DNA of 64,000 nt, taken from Aporrectodea caliginosa (taxonomy: Eukaryota; Annelida; Clitellata; Crassiclitellata; Lumbricidae). The DNA is taken from contig JACEVL010000517.1 of the NCBI GenBank assembly GCA_020284085.1, positions 46,001 to 110,000 on the forward strand, given 5' to 3'. Shown here one piece after another: positions 24,951 through 37,550 of the stretch (within the stretch, counting starts at the first letter, position 1; each line of letters starts with the position of its first letter). The translations under genes were made by a program, and so were the position numbers. Below the pieces are notes generated by a model. It ran no database searches. It was given only the letters and a program-made list of their open reading frames with translations, and was not told the DNA's origin.

Positions 24951-26990
24951 CATATAACCCCCACCCCAGCAGCTTTATCCACGTGCTTTGCAGTTGCATC
25001 CAGCACACTCGCGTATCCCGATTTACCTAGCATTTTGCTCCAAAGTAAACACATGCCAAACGAACCCCCGTAAGTTATCCTTATACTTATTTTAATTAAC
25101 CCACTACCAATTTCACAGCAAAGTTCGTCTTGTGCAACTACATACCATTCATTCAAGCCACGTTTCCGTACAATCCAATCAGTAAAAGTTTATCTTCAAT
25201 TTTTTTTTATCCCATTCAAGTCTCTTTCACTCCACATTTAGACATTACAATCGCAACTACTGGACATAATAGAACAGCATAATCTTCCTTGGAAAAACAG
25301 AGCAATAACTTCTTTACTTACTTGCTAGCGCAGGATTCGCAAGGTCTCCATTTTTCGTTATTAAACATCTATCACCACTTAAAACTAGTCACAGATATGT
25401 ATGCATAGGTAACACGGAATATGCATATCCGTCCACCCACCCACCGACGTTATCGAAATGGCTACTCCATATTGTCCACGGTCGTAATCAAGATGCGTGG
25501 CGCCCCGCAGGCGCATTACTTTCGTTTGATAGCACCATGTCCAACTTTTTGCTATACAGCAAAGTATAAAAGCCTCCGCCAGCATTCAGAGCAACCTGTC
25601 GGGTTTTCAACGCCTGTGACAATTTCAGATGTCCAGCTACTGGCTTATTCCGTGCAGAAACTTACCGACCGCATTTGCGGTTTCAACAGGTTTCGCCAGG
25701 TGGCGTACCAAACTTTTCCAGCGGATTTCGCTGGGCTACCGTCTTTTTTTACAAATAGCAAACTACCAATTGCCAATCATTTCTAAACTACATGTGGCTA
25801 TCTTTCCTAGTTTTTTTTCTATTACGGCGTCATGAGCCAGGTTTTAAACTAGAACGTATACACCACGACAGGACACAATTCAACATATACATTTCACATA
25901 ACAGTATACATTATATTGCGTTAGTTCACCGAAACAATTGATTCGACATTCGTTTGGAGTCACCACTGTCCACTGCCATCAACGTTCACTAATAGGTTTA
26001 TGAATAAGTCCACAATTGAAGCAGTTGCGTTCCGCAAGTCAAGAGTCCAACAGAACCGCAACACAGTGAAATCCAACTGAAGACAGATCAATCTACAATA
26101 GCCACTAAGAAAACATTGATTAATAGCCTAAAAACTGCATGAAACTCGTTCCACTTCAGCAAAATCGCCAAGTTTCACGAATCCGTTTCAAGCGAAATAT
26201 CTCTTCTCCTAAAACAAGACAAAAATCCACTATAACATGACCACTTTGGCAAGAAATCAACACCCATTAGCTTTAGACCACCAAGAAACTGCATATTTGC
26301 AAGCCTGCCATCTCAGCCAACTTAAAAATGGAATTTTAAAGATCCACTTACAAAAAACCATCAAAACCTGCGTAAGAAGCCACCAACAAAACTTTAATTT
26401 GAAACTTTCTTAGTAATTTATTTCTTCGAGACGGCAGTTGCTACGGTGTTATTGTCATCTTGGTCCTGGCTTACAACAGCAATGCCACTTGTCTCTTAAT
26501 TATTAGCACCTAAAGTAGATTGCATGGCCTTAAAAGGGTCACATGCACAAGTAAATACACTTCCAACATATTTCCTCGACTACTTTGTTTAAAAATGATA
26601 CAGCTCAGTATGACTCAATAAAGCAGGCACATCATCAAGTGCTATTACACTACAGTACACCATACAATCGATCAATCAACCAAGGCTTGCAAACTGTTGA
26701 ATGTTTCACAGCAAAATAAAGTGTAAGAGTTGACAAAATAATTCAGGTCAATTCTGAAATTAAAAAATTATTAGTATTGCAAAGCTGTATAATAATCGTA
26801 ACTTCAAAATTTCTCCAGGACCCAAGAAAGTGAAGTTGCTGGAACACTACCCATTTCGACCATGGAAACTAAATGACCAAATACCTTAACAAAATGGAGT
26901 GATTTTTCAACTAATTACTGTTCAACAATTCACTTTGGACTAATCAGAGGCACACTCACAAGTTGAAGGGCAGGGAAACATCAGTCAAAT
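24951..26990. other. Gene-poor stretch, no recognised feature
   Basis: No ORF here resembles a known family. No tRNA-like or inverted-repeat element was recognised. Confidence 0.4.
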
Positions 26991-26999
26991 TGACATGGA

Positions 27000-27480
27000 T
27001 ATACATTTTTGTAATTAATTGAATTGTATTTAAGCATTTGTAAAGCGCCTTTAGTAGGGTGAACCATTCAGAAGTGCTCCCAGAGTGCAAGGCACCGCGA
27101 AAAGAAGCAGGTTTTGAGAAACGCGAAGGAAGAAGAAAGAGTGCTAGATAGAATTGTAGAGCGAACAGAAGGAGAAAGGGCATTCCAAAGAAAGGGACCA
27201 ATTGCAGCGAAGGAACGAGACTGAGCCATAGCAGTTCTACTACGGGGAACCAGAAGGTCAAGTCTATTAGAGGAAGGAAGTGTACGGTGGGAGGAAGTTG
27301 AATGAGGCCGATGTATTACGTCAACCAGATATTTCGGGGCAAGACCCCTCTGGGCCTTGAAGATCAGGGTGATGATTTTAAATTGTATGCGAGCAGCGAG
27401 AGGGAGCCAATGAAGTTCATTAAACAAAGGTCGAGGTGCGAGAGCATATTTTTGAAGAAAACAGGTTCTCATATATTTGA
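27000..27480 (-). mobile_element. LINE ORF2 C-terminal fragment (CR1/L2-like)
   Basis: A minus-strand ORF of about 134 residues contains NELHWLPLAARIQFK, LIFKAQRGLAPKYL and IGPFLWNALSPSVR. These are the conserved post-RT motifs HWLPv, apkYL and WNsLP. It is followed by the GGAGCAC...AAGGCGCTTTACAAATG hairpin and a TTAAATACAATTC-type tail. Only the 3' few hundred bases survive. Confidence 0.85.
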
Positions 27481-27499
27481 GTCAAAGACAGTTTGAAAA

Positions 27500-28915
27500 T
27501 AGTTTGCTATTACACAACAGAAAAGAAGTTACTGAAAGCAGGAGGCAGTGAACAGATCAATGCACTAAAAGTACAGAAACTTCAGGGGCTCATATTATCG
27601 AAGGACAGAACAAAAAATCAGCAACAGGAAGCAGGTTGTAAATTATACCTGAATACATAAAATTCACCTTTCAAACTATCAAAATAATCTGAACTGAATA
27701 AAATAGTTAAAAATTACTACAGTGCCAGATATCAGACTTTTAAAACATCCATATAGCATTTCACAGGTAACAAAAAGCCCAGCAATTATATATCTTAATG
27801 TTCCAATAATGAACTTGTAAAGCTAAAATTTAAGTAGCATAAAAGCAACATGCTCCATAAACAGTCCAAGAAGCAGCATGTTTTCCAAGAAAACAGGTTC
27901 TCATCCTTCACGTTGTCTTCATAGTTTACACTAAAAGTAAGCTTGAAACAGTGCAACGCTAACAAGGCCATGCAGAAGTGAGTAGATATGCAACTATCTA
28001 AATGTACCAAACTCAAATTTCCTGTTCCCAGGATTCAAAGCACCTTTCCAGACTTAGTCAGAAGGGCATAATCCATTTATAATAGTATTGCATGCTACTG
28101 CAGCAGTCTCTAGCAAATTACATCGACTTGGAATGACGATGTACCCCACATTTTAAACAAAACTTGGGATTACCAGGCTTTCGACAGATTAAAGCGTTAC
28201 ATAACCAGTCTTTCACATACAGATCCCAATCAGCAAAGGGAGAAAGATGTGCTTACCTCAATGAAGATAAAAGAGGGGAAATATGTTAACAGAATCAATT
28301 TCAGTTGATTAGTCCAAGATGGTAAATCCAACACAGCAGAACACAATTACAATTGTCTGATATCTGGCACTCTAGCTCCACAATAATATCAATACAACAG
28401 AGCAGAAACGTTCACTCTGAATGCCAACCCACTTCAGCTAAAGAATAATCCTATGTCTTATATTCCAAGATACCACTTAGATAACTAATCATTCACACAC
28501 TACATATAACATGCATCCAATTCTTATGACAAGCAACAATTTTGAGTATTCCTATTTGCAATAGGAATACTATTATAATGCGCTCTTGTAAACAAAACAT
28601 TTAATTTAATACTGCTCACTATTTGACCAACGTAAAAAACATATAATTCAAAAGAATCAGAATACCAACAGCTATCATAAATGGGCTTGGTAATTGTTCA
28701 TTTTAACTTTGAAAAAACTAACTTTTAGATACCATATTTAGTTAAGTATTTTACTTTATTAAATACTTTTACTGTGTCTACAACATTCATAAATCAGTTA
28801 TGATAAAAAATGTAATTTTTGCAGAAACTACAATTTCTGTAATTTTGTCTTAAAGAAAAACTAAAAGTGTTTGTAGTGTAAACAACAGCAAAGACTCGCA
28901 CATAACCATAACGTT
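27500..28915. other. Gene-poor AT-rich stretch with one perfect 12-bp hairpin
   Basis: No coding or mobile sequence is recognised. AGTATTCCTATT at 28545-28556 and its exact complement at 28560-28571 form a hairpin with a 3-base loop. Confidence 0.45.
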
Positions 28916-28917
28916 TC

Positions 28918-29360
28918 GTAATCCCGTAGTTTAGGTTGGTAAATTATTTTAACGTCTTCAAAGCCGTACTTGAAGTTGGTAAGTAAGCAGTCTACCTATG
29001 TCCATGATAACTACCATCAATCCAACTTTCATTTCATGGAAAAAAATTTCATCAATCCAACTTCCGTTTAACAAAAAAAATTACCAAAATTATATGTAAG
29101 CAAAAAATTCATCAATGGAACTTTTATTTAAGGAAAGAACTATTCTCATGGATCCAGCCTTTACTTATGGAAACAATTTTTTTCATCGATCCAGCTTTCG
29201 TTTACGGGGAAAATTATTTCGATCAATCCAGCTTCTATTTAAACACAAAAATTTTTCATCAATCCCACTTCCATTTAGGGAAACAATTTTTTTCATCAAT
29301 CCAGCTTCATTTTAAATTTGACCATATCAAATAATTTACCAGCCTAAACGACGGGATTAC
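28918..29360. mobile_element. MITE (443 bp) filled with a 40-bp minisatellite
   Basis: Ends GTAATCCCGTAGTTTAGG and CCTAAACGACGGGATTAC belong to TIRs of about 32 bases with two mismatches. Inside are about eight diverged copies of a unit near TTCATCAATCCAGCTTC plus TTTAGGGAAACAATT. TAACGTTT to the left and TAACATTT to the right could be an 8-bp target duplication with one change. A sister element is at 44779-45011. Confidence 0.8.
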
Positions 29361-29369
29361 CTAACATTT

Positions 29370-31495
29370 GGGAAAATCAATTTGGGGGATCCTGCCGAAA
29401 TTCGTTTCGGGGATTCGGGTTTCGGCCCGCACCCTCAGTATCACCTGAAACAACTCATAAGTAATAGCGATTGCTGAATTCCTACAAAAAATCTTCATTT
29501 TACGATACACTGATATAATTTAAATTAAACCGAATACTAGAATCATATCTGAAATTTGTAAATTAAATTTGTAATTAAAAAATTAAACAGATAAGCAGCT
29601 TTGTTAAAACACTCACAAATTTTAACTAGAAACCGTTAAGAGCCATGACTTGCATTTTTATTACTAATTTGCGTTCGGTTCTTCGCCAAAATTATTCCTG
29701 AAAACGTGCAATTAAACCATTTTGTATTAAAAGTCAAACGGCCATTTCACTCGCAACAACGAAAATTCTGTCTCAGTTGATTATTTCTAAAACCCTCAAT
29801 TTCATAAATGAATACCGTATAAAGTTCTATTTAATTTTCAGCCGACGAAATTTAGAATTTCTTTCAAAAGAAAAACGATCCTTTTTGCGCAGTTAGAGAC
29901 AAAATGGCCGATGACCTCTAAGCATATTACGAAGAACACGACTAAAATACCATCATTTAACAACTCAAAATACTGTAATTACACACAGTTTTATTCTCAC
30001 CATAGACAGCTTGACTAGTTACAATCTTAAATTCGATAATAAATGAGAATTATTCGTAAATTAGACTTGAATTTAACTCGAAAATATTTGCCACTCTTTA
30101 CCTCACCAATTCTCTACCTACAAAAGGGTCTACGTGGACCACGAGTCGTCCACGACGTTTATGGCGATGACGCTGCAGCGCGGGTCGTCGGGAAATTAGT
30201 ACTTTGAACAATTCAATCAGTAGACTAAATATTATTGAAGATAACAAATTCTTGAAATGTTAGAAGTTACTCAATGCATAATTTATACAAAAATTAGCAT
30301 TTTGTTTAAACTCCTATGGCTTTTCAAAAAATATTAATTACCATTAATTTCCAGAAACCCGAACGAGCTCACACAGTGTACGCCTATTGGACAGCAGTCT
30401 ATCATGTGATTGAATCTACTTAACGCAACCATCGGAAATGATAAGTAAACGACGGGCTGATCCAGACATTTCACAGCATGCATTTTTGGGCCAAGAATTA
30501 AAACTAAGCGGTAAATAAGTAAGTAGCCTTCATTGCATGTGTCCGAGGCGTATTCGCTCAAACTAAATTATACATGAAATTCTTGAGTAAATCAAGTTTA
30601 AATTCTCTCTAAATTTAAATTAATTAAAAAATTGCGCCACTGCGCTGAAAGTGATATACGAATATAGTCGAATAACAAACAGTTGTATAACTTATTTCCA
30701 GCTTTGGAAACAATTCCTGTATAGATCAACTGTAACGTTACTTTTACGGATCGTAGCCTACGTGGTCAGAGGATCCAACAGTTATGGCAACAAAGGCCTT
30801 TGACGTCGATTACAAAATTCGAACCGTTGCAACCGTTCGTACGTGGACAACATTACTGTACTCTGGCTCTGAGATTGTATACCGCCAGTTTTATTTAGAA
30901 AATAATTGTTTCACAATCTAGCATATACACTGAGACACATTTGTCAAATTCAAAGAAGCAACGTTACTAATTGAATGTAAGCAAAAAATGTAAGCAATTT
31001 CGACTAATTAGAAAACACACAGTTTGAAAACCGGGTATTACGTACGGAAACTGAATTATTCATTCAGTAGCCTACTACGTACCACGTTTTTACGATCGCC
31101 TTGAATCAATTCGTCTAGAATAGCCTATAATAATTATGTCGAGCTCAAAGCTCAACGTTCAACTGACTGGTATTCAATGCAAATTAAGGTAACAGACCGG
31201 AACTATTATTTTGCCTTTTCCTGCTTAATTCCAAAAATAACCTTATAGAGGCCAAGACGTGAACAAGAGCGTAATATAACGCGAACAGAAGTTTAACTCA
31301 TGGTGTAGGCCTATCCTACACCATGGTTTAACTTGAAGAAAATTAATTCATAGCAGAGTTATGTAGCGCATTTCTTGCATTTGTTGCAAATACTTGTAGG
31401 CTAATGGCGTTCTTAATTCTAAACTTAAGTGTTGAACATTTGATGCGATGCTATTAATATTGGACCCGATTGCACCGAAGCTCTTGCTGTCTATC
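29370..31495. other. Intergenic region with a CpG patch at 30120-30195
   Basis: Mostly AT-rich. ACAAAATGGCCGATGACC at about 29900 resembles a YY1-type promoter site, and 30120-30195 is CG-rich with GTGGAC/GTCCAC symmetry. No exon is recognised. These could belong to a PNUTS upstream promoter or an unrelated transcript. Confidence 0.3.
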
Positions 31496-31499
31496 TGAT

Positions 31500-32095
31500 A
31501 ACCAACCGGTTGATAAGTAAGTAAGTAAGTAAGTATTTCCTTTATTGAGAAGCACTAGCAAACGCACAGCACTGTACATAGCAAGATTAATACATTCAAA
31601 CAAATAAACAAAAATTTATATATACAACCAAGAAAATTGAATGAGAGGCTTTATTGTACAGAGGAAGAAGAGCTAGAGCTAGTCATAGGGGAAAATGAAG
31701 GGCTTAAATAGCCAGATCTAGGTAAAACATAGTTTATTTGTATAGCATCCGGGCAAGGAAGCATTTCTGAGACAGGTTGTCAAACATGGGAAGCTCACGG
31801 TTATGGGACCGTGGTCGCAGGGAGTAGCGCGATTGCTTGATCGGCGGCAACAATTTATGCAATACATGACAAGGATTGTGCAGAATACAGGCAAAGAGTC
31901 TAGTATCCGCATTGCTGCAGAGAGTCTCAAATGAGGGAGAAGATGGAGGTAAGTACCCCTGGCGTACCAACCTTCGGATAGCACGCGATCGAGGATCAAT
32001 AACTATTAAAAGTCTGATAAAGTGTGATTTACTGTGCCAGCCAGCAAATGCACGTGTGCGAATGTTGTCCAACCTGCGTGAGCTCTAATAGTCTT
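31500..32095 (-). mobile_element. LINE family B 3' fragment with (TAAG)n tail
   Basis: The minus strand encodes SPSFETLCSNADTRLF, CHVLHKLLPP and YSLRPRSHNRELP, a close match in order to the plus-strand copy at 44218-44480 (FERLCLEADTRLF, GHVLHSLLPP, YTLRPRSHDH). The 3' end runs into (TAAG)n at 31515. The rest is truncated. Confidence 0.85.
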
Positions 32096-32129
32096 AATTA
32101 AATCGTTGATCATGGGCAATTAAATCGCA

Positions 32130-33320
32130 CGGCCTACATATTTAAATCCTCTTCTGTTGACCACCATCTCTACGCAGACGACACCCAACTCTACATATCC
32201 TTCTCCCCCAGCTCTTTTTCTACTTCCATTGCAAAACTACTCAATGTGGTTAACCTAGTCTCTCAATGGATGTCGTCCAACCTGCTTTGCCTCAACCCTT
32301 CCAAAACAGAATTCATCATCCTCGGCCTTCCTGACCAAATCAAGAAAATACCTGACCTTTCAATACACCTATCTACTAACTCTTCATCTCTTACCTTCAC
32401 CTCTGATGCCCCTGTCCGCAATCTTGGTGTTACTTTTGATCCACATCTCTCCTTCTCTAATCACATCTCCAACCTCTCGCGCTCCTGCTTCATGCACATT
32501 CGTGACCTCCGCCGCATCCGACCCATGCTCGACTTCAAAACTGCCTCCACCATTGCTACCTCCATTGTCCACTCAAAGCTCGACTATTGCAATTCCCTCT
32601 TTCTCAACCTTGAAGCCACCCAACTAAAGCGTTTGCAGCTCATCCAAAACTCATTAGCCAGAGCCGTCACCAGAACGCCCAAGCATCATCACATCACTCC
32701 AATCCTCAAATCACTCCATTGGTTAAAAATCCCAGAGCGAATTCACTTCAAAGTCCTATCACTAACCTACAACTCCCTACAACACTCCCAGCCCAGATAT
32801 CTCCGCGAACTCTTCACCATCCAGCCAACCCGTTCTACCCGATCATCCTCCGTTCTCACTCTTTCTAGACCCCCGGTCACTACTCATCTCAAGTTCTCCA
32901 ACCGAGCAATATCCAACACTGCGCCGCGTCTCTGGAACGATCTACCTCCTGAATTCCGCACTTTTCGGTTCCTCCACCATCATCGCCAATCATCCACCAT
33001 CATCTGCCTCAGGCTCCTCTATCCATCACCCCCAAGGCTTTCCACTCGAAACTAAAGTCTCTGCTTTTCAAGAACTCTTATCCTGACTCATCTGATCCTG
33101 TACCTTCCAATCCTCGACCTAAAAAGACACCCGCCTTAACATCTGCTGTGCCCTCCCTGATCCCCTGGAAACCGGACTCGGACCTCCCTCGGACTACTCT
33201 TTTGGACAACCCCTCTGATTAGACGCAGCGCTCGTGAATAAGCTGGTGCCCTGCGCTTGGCTTTCGAGTGGCGCTTTAGAAGTTTGGAGATTACGATTAC
33301 GATTACGATTACGATATTTA
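32130..33320 (+). mobile_element. LINE family A: reverse transcriptase 3' half, (GATTAC)n tail
   Basis: The longest retrotransposon remnant. The reading frame contains HLYADDTQLY, the catalytic YADD of reverse transcriptase, then LNPSKTEFIIL, VRNLGVTFDPHLSFSNHI, SIVHSKLDYCNSLF, LKSLHWLKIPERIHFK and APRLWNDLPPEFRTF. The order is that of CR1/L2-type ORF2 from palm to C terminus. A frameshift near 32970 and stops after it break the end. The 3' UTR holds AGCGCTCGTGAATAAGC and GGCGCTTTAGAAG, then GATTAC repeats. It is 5'-truncated and cannot be active as it stands. Confidence 0.93.
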
Positions 33321-33428
33321 CTTAGGCCTATCGAGTTTTAATCGTAGAACAAGTCAACTGCCTTCTATAGCCTATATAGGCTACTCGGGACATATTAGCC
33401 TTAAATTGATTGAATTATCATCGACTGC

Positions 33429-33846
33429 CCTTAATCCCCTTAAAGACCGACTCACACCTCAACGTGGTGAAGGGGTGGCAACAGTCAGTAGGGGAGTGCC
33501 TGCTGAGGCTATGCCATCAGTGGTGAAGGTCTTGGCTGAAGTACCACCTTAGGGCGCTACGCGAGGTGGACAGGCTCAGCAGGAACCCTGAAAAAGCTGG
33601 CAAACGTGGGCGGCATCGCCGCCTTTGATACCACAAGTGGATATCAGAGCCAGTCCTAAGCCTGGAACTCTCTTTAAGGGAGAAGTGCGAAGGTCGAACG
33701 GATGGGTGCAGATACTCCGTTCGTAAAGAAAAAATACGAATGAAATCCAATGCAAGCATTGACTCCAACGGGCCTCGGCCCATGGATACGATGCAAGCGT
33801 TGGACACCTACGGGCCTTCGGCCCATGGATCCTGATGATGATGATG
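33429..33846 (+). mobile_element. 418-bp retroelement (SINE or deleted LINE) with 12-bp TSD and (GAT)n tail
   Basis: ATCATCGACTGC stands on both sides (33417-33428 and 33847-33858). The insert ends in (GAT)n. It begins CCTTAATCCCC and includes CACACCTCAACGTGGTGAAG and a near 40-bp internal duplication ending CGGCCCATGGA. There is no ORF. Family not recognised. The long TSD and simple tail are hallmarks of target-primed insertion. Confidence 0.75.
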
Positions 33847-34116
33847 ATCATCGACTGCAGACGTACTGCACGGCAAACTTACTTACTTACTTACTGGCCA
33901 ACTCACTCACTTGTTCATTCATTCCATTACTCTCTCGTCGTACGGTTGCGCACCATAAATTATTTGTCATCTACGATACCGTGAGTTCAAATAACATATT
34001 AAGTCATAAATTAAGACATATTAAGCTAAAGCATTAGATAGCCTAGGACCCAAGGATTCTATATTAAAGGATTGGTTACTCGTGAAAAAACCGTGTACTT
34101 CCGGTGTAAGGCTATG

Positions 34117-34402
34117 AGCCTGGCGCCACCTGGCGATGCGGGTGTAAGAAGGGTCTATGCACTCTATGGACATGAAAAAGCATGGACGACCCGATGTGTT
34201 GTTCAGCGATTAATTGCACGAATTTGAGGAAAATCAAATCAAAATTATTTTTATTTCGGTTTCTAAGGATCAAAGTAAGGTTAATAATAATAAATGTAAA
34301 GCTATTTTTAATGACGTTCAGTTAAATAATCTAAACTACGGAGATAGGCTTTTAGCATGGTAAACAAGAGGTTCTACACCTTTGTCGCTAGGTGGCCAGG
34401 CT
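34117..34402. repeat. Imperfect inverted repeat flanking a THAP-like exon
   Basis: Left arm 34117-34146 (AGCCTGGCGCCACCTGGCGA, then TGCGGGTGTA) and right arm 34375-34402 pair with a 2-base gap and a few mismatches. Both contain the core CGCYAGGTGG on the minus or plus strand. The right arm is followed by AGCCGCCATTTTCTCC, a YY1-like site. Confidence 0.6.
34194..34285 (+). pseudogene. THAP-domain N-terminal fragment
   Basis: ATG at 34194 opens MCCSAINCTNLRKIKSK then LFLFRF. The pattern Cys-x4-Asn-Cys, a basic run and FxFRF fits the start of the C2CH THAP zinc finger (typically C-x-V-x-x-C-x-N ... FHRFP). The exon stops at a possible splice donor AAAGTAAGG. THAP domains head P-element-like transposases, and a matching C-terminal transposase relic lies 1.2 kb downstream on the same strand. 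Confidence 0.5.
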
Positions 34403-35384
34403 CCATGAGCCGCCATTTTCTCCCCAACGCGCTTACATAAGGAGATTCCAGTCCTGTGTATATTGGTCCTTGCCTAGGACCCTAGGTTACAAACTAAACC
34501 GAATGCTATGTGGTCGTATGATCGTATCGGTGTCCATGCAGTATCTAGCATTCGGATGTAGCCTATCATGTCGCTGTGGGCGTGGCCTAATAACATTAAT
34601 TTTAATGTCCAATAGCGATCTATGTAGACCTGCCAACCTACACCGTTACAAAGGATATCTGTATAATAAAAAAATAATAACTAGAAAGGTCAGGCCCGTC
34701 TTCTCAAGTTTCCCTTATATTGCTGGAACAGGCCCGTGCATTCATCCTGCACTGTAGCAGAAATGTTGGGCTCATGCCTAATAGGCGCCCTCATAATTAT
34801 AGAGGCAAGAGGGGCACTTGACCCCCCTGGAAAATTGATACCTATTTTTTTAACTACTATTTTTTGGTGTTTAACAAAGTTCTTTGCAATTATCACAATT
34901 TAAAACAATATAAAAAAATTTGTTTGGATATTGTTAGAATTTAAAAAACTCGATGACAAATACCCATGTTCTTAATTTCCTGTTTTGCATTTTCAAGCTC
35001 TTCAAATCTAAAAAATTTAACCGTGACCATTGTATTTTGCTCCTCCTGCATAACTATCTGCGGGCACCCATGGTTGGGCTCGGGCCTTTCTCAGGCATTC
35101 TCAGTCTGCAGCTGAACGTATTTGTGTACATTTGTATTCAGTAAAAATCTGGGCCTATAAAATTTATGTTAGAATTTAGCGTTATTTGATTCTTCGATTA
35201 TTAATTTGCCGAAGAACATTCTTGTGTCAAGATCATGCTACACTGTTGTTGTGTAGGTGAGACTTCACTATGTGAGTTTACCTCGTAACCTCGATTCTGT
35301 TGAAATCTATGGAAGAGCTGTATAAAACTGTTGGATTATTTGAAGTGGTAGGCCTACATAAATGTAACGGGTTTGGCTGTGGAC

Positions 35385-36010
35385 AGTGGAAGCGGATATC
35401 ATGATTGCGCAGGTATTGGAGAGATTTTGCCAGCTTTCTACAGAACTGGGAAGGAAAAAAGCCAGGATTGACACTCGAGACATTCTTAGCATTGCGTCAC
35501 ATGGGTGGCTTTGGTGGACTGTGCTGCTTATTTGCTTGATCACTTTGGCTCTAACTTTGTCCACCTTAGTCACTTACAGTCTGACGCCATAGAATCATGC
35601 TTTGGTTGGTTTCATCAACTATCTGGGGCCAACTACTAGGCCTATATATTCATGAGGCAAGTGCTTGATGGAGACAAAAAATCCACGCCTTGTCTTGCTG
35701 AAGTTTGCTGGCTTTTTTCTTAATTAAATTGATGATGCCATTTTATAACATATGAAAGATATCAAGTTCAAGAAGGTTAATTCGCCTAAAGACGGTATAC
35801 AGCTGATGCACTGGCTGAATCACTAAAATGTCTGAGCTGGTCATCGTCCAGTGATGCATATGTCGTATTTATCTTATGTATGTGGTGCAATGGTAAGAGC
35901 AGTGATAAATATCACAAGATGTGGCTACTGCAAACACGTACTTTAGTTATCCGGATGCTTCACAAGCTGTTCAATTGGAAAAGGTTTTATTTTCAACCAA
36001 TGAGCAACAG
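35385..36010 (+). pseudogene. P-element/THAP9-like transposase relic
   Basis: With frameshifts, the plus strand reads LETFLALRH, then SDAIESCFGWFHQLSGANY, then MRQVLDGDKK, then YVCGAMVRAVINITRCGYCK. These occur in the order seen in P-element-like transposases and THAP9 (TFLALRxT, QSDPIExRFGxYRQLSG-NY, RQxLExEK, YVAGxxAR...C..C). Multiple stops and frame changes show a dead copy. Upstream sequence includes the THAP fragment at 34194. Element ends were not identified. Confidence 0.72.
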
Positions 36011-36319
36011 AATGTTTAGATGGTGTTAATTGCTGTGGATTAACAAAGCGAAATGAATATACATTCATGTTGGCAGTACATTGCTGGCAAGTGTTTGAAG
36101 AGATCAATGAATCTTTGCCTTTGAAATCTCGAAGCCATAGAAAGCCAGCAATAACTTTTTTTGAAAATCATGGATCGTGTGACTGACATTGATTCTTTTG
36201 GACATCCACTTGTCAGTGAAGACAATTGTTTCAAAACCATTGACCTAAAATCTCTTCTTATCCAGCAACTATATAACTGCTTTGCAAAGAATGCAGTAAA
36301 AAGCTTATAAGCGAGGCTA

Positions 36320-37320
36320 TAATCAAACCAATCTAAGCATACAAAAATAGTAGAACGTTCTAGTTCTTCACACCAATGAACTTAGATTAAAGCTTTCAAA
36401 TCTTTTTTGGTTATGGAACTCTTGATCTTAGCATTTTTTGACAGAACCCAGTCCTAAATAGAACATAATTATTATGGCATACATGCATGGCGTCTGCAAA
36501 GCAGGCCAATATGCAGGTTTAATATTAACAACAGTGATTGGCATATATATGCAGTTTTAATCCCAAAATATACAGTTTATAAATTATTTTAAGTGAAGTT
36601 TTCCCACGGAACCCTTGTCTCCACCTCAGAATCTGATTTATAATGTAACAACACATTAAAAACAACACTTATCCAATTTTATCACAGAACCCTTGTCTTC
36701 CCCTCACAGAACCTTAGAGTTATGTGGAACACACTTTGGGAAACACTGAGTTAGATAATCTTCTATGACAAATTTCTCTTCAGATAGACTATACATTCAT
36801 ATAGGTAACAGTACATTTATATCATATGCTGCTTTCTTGTACTGAAAATTGCCACAAATAACTACACCCGCATGTTATACATCTACATTAGCATATTGTT
36901 ATTCTGGTCTAGGGCTCTAGGCCTAATGTATTTGTTCACAACATCAATTTTTAGTATCATCCTAAGTATTAGGCCCTAATGCTGCTGAACTGCTACAGTA
37001 GTAGGCCAAATGAGGAACAGATTGTTTTCAGACTTTCAGTCTCGGCCTACTATATAGGCCTAATTATAGGAGCCCATGGTTCAAGCCTGTTGTCGGAATC
37101 TCAGCAATGACCCCGTAGGATGTTCGCGTACTTCTGTCCCCCAGCTTCAAATTCAGTAGTAAATAATGTATACAAATAATTGAATATAGAGCTATGTATG
37201 CTCAAACTATAGGCCTACTCATCAAGTCATGCGTCTGTCTATGACGGATTCACTGTTGACTGCTTGATAAACAAAAGTACAAACATTGCTAAAAAAAATT
37301 AATGCATACTTTATTTCTGC
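36320..37320. other. Intergenic, rich in TAGGCCTA, no gene recognised
   Basis: Several TAGGCCTA/AGGCCTAAT motifs occur at 36910-37215. No coding segment could be supported. The stretch could still be part of the decayed P-like element. Confidence 0.35.
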
Positions 37321-37322
37321 TG

Positions 37323-37550
37323 TATAGTTTCGATATTAGTTCATACTGCTATAAAATAAAGACTTGTTTAATGCGTCAATGACACAGACTGTTTGCTAAA
37401 ATATTGAACTCTGGCGTCTACGACCTCTTATATCTATAGTTTCGATATTAGTTCATACTGCTATAAAATAAAGACTTGTTTAATGCGTCAATGACACAGA
37501 CCGTTTGCTAAAATATTGAACTCTGGCTTACACCAACGACCTCTTATAAA
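37323..37550. repeat. Tandem duplication, 112-bp unit
   Basis: TATAGTTTCGATATTAGTTC begins at 37323 and again at 37435. The copies stay nearly identical to CGACCTCTTATA, with a short insertion in the second. Confidence 0.9.

Noticed and set aside
34392..34757. 121-residue plus-strand ORF near the THAP fragment
   Set aside because: It starts in the right arm of the inverted repeat and has no domain similarity.
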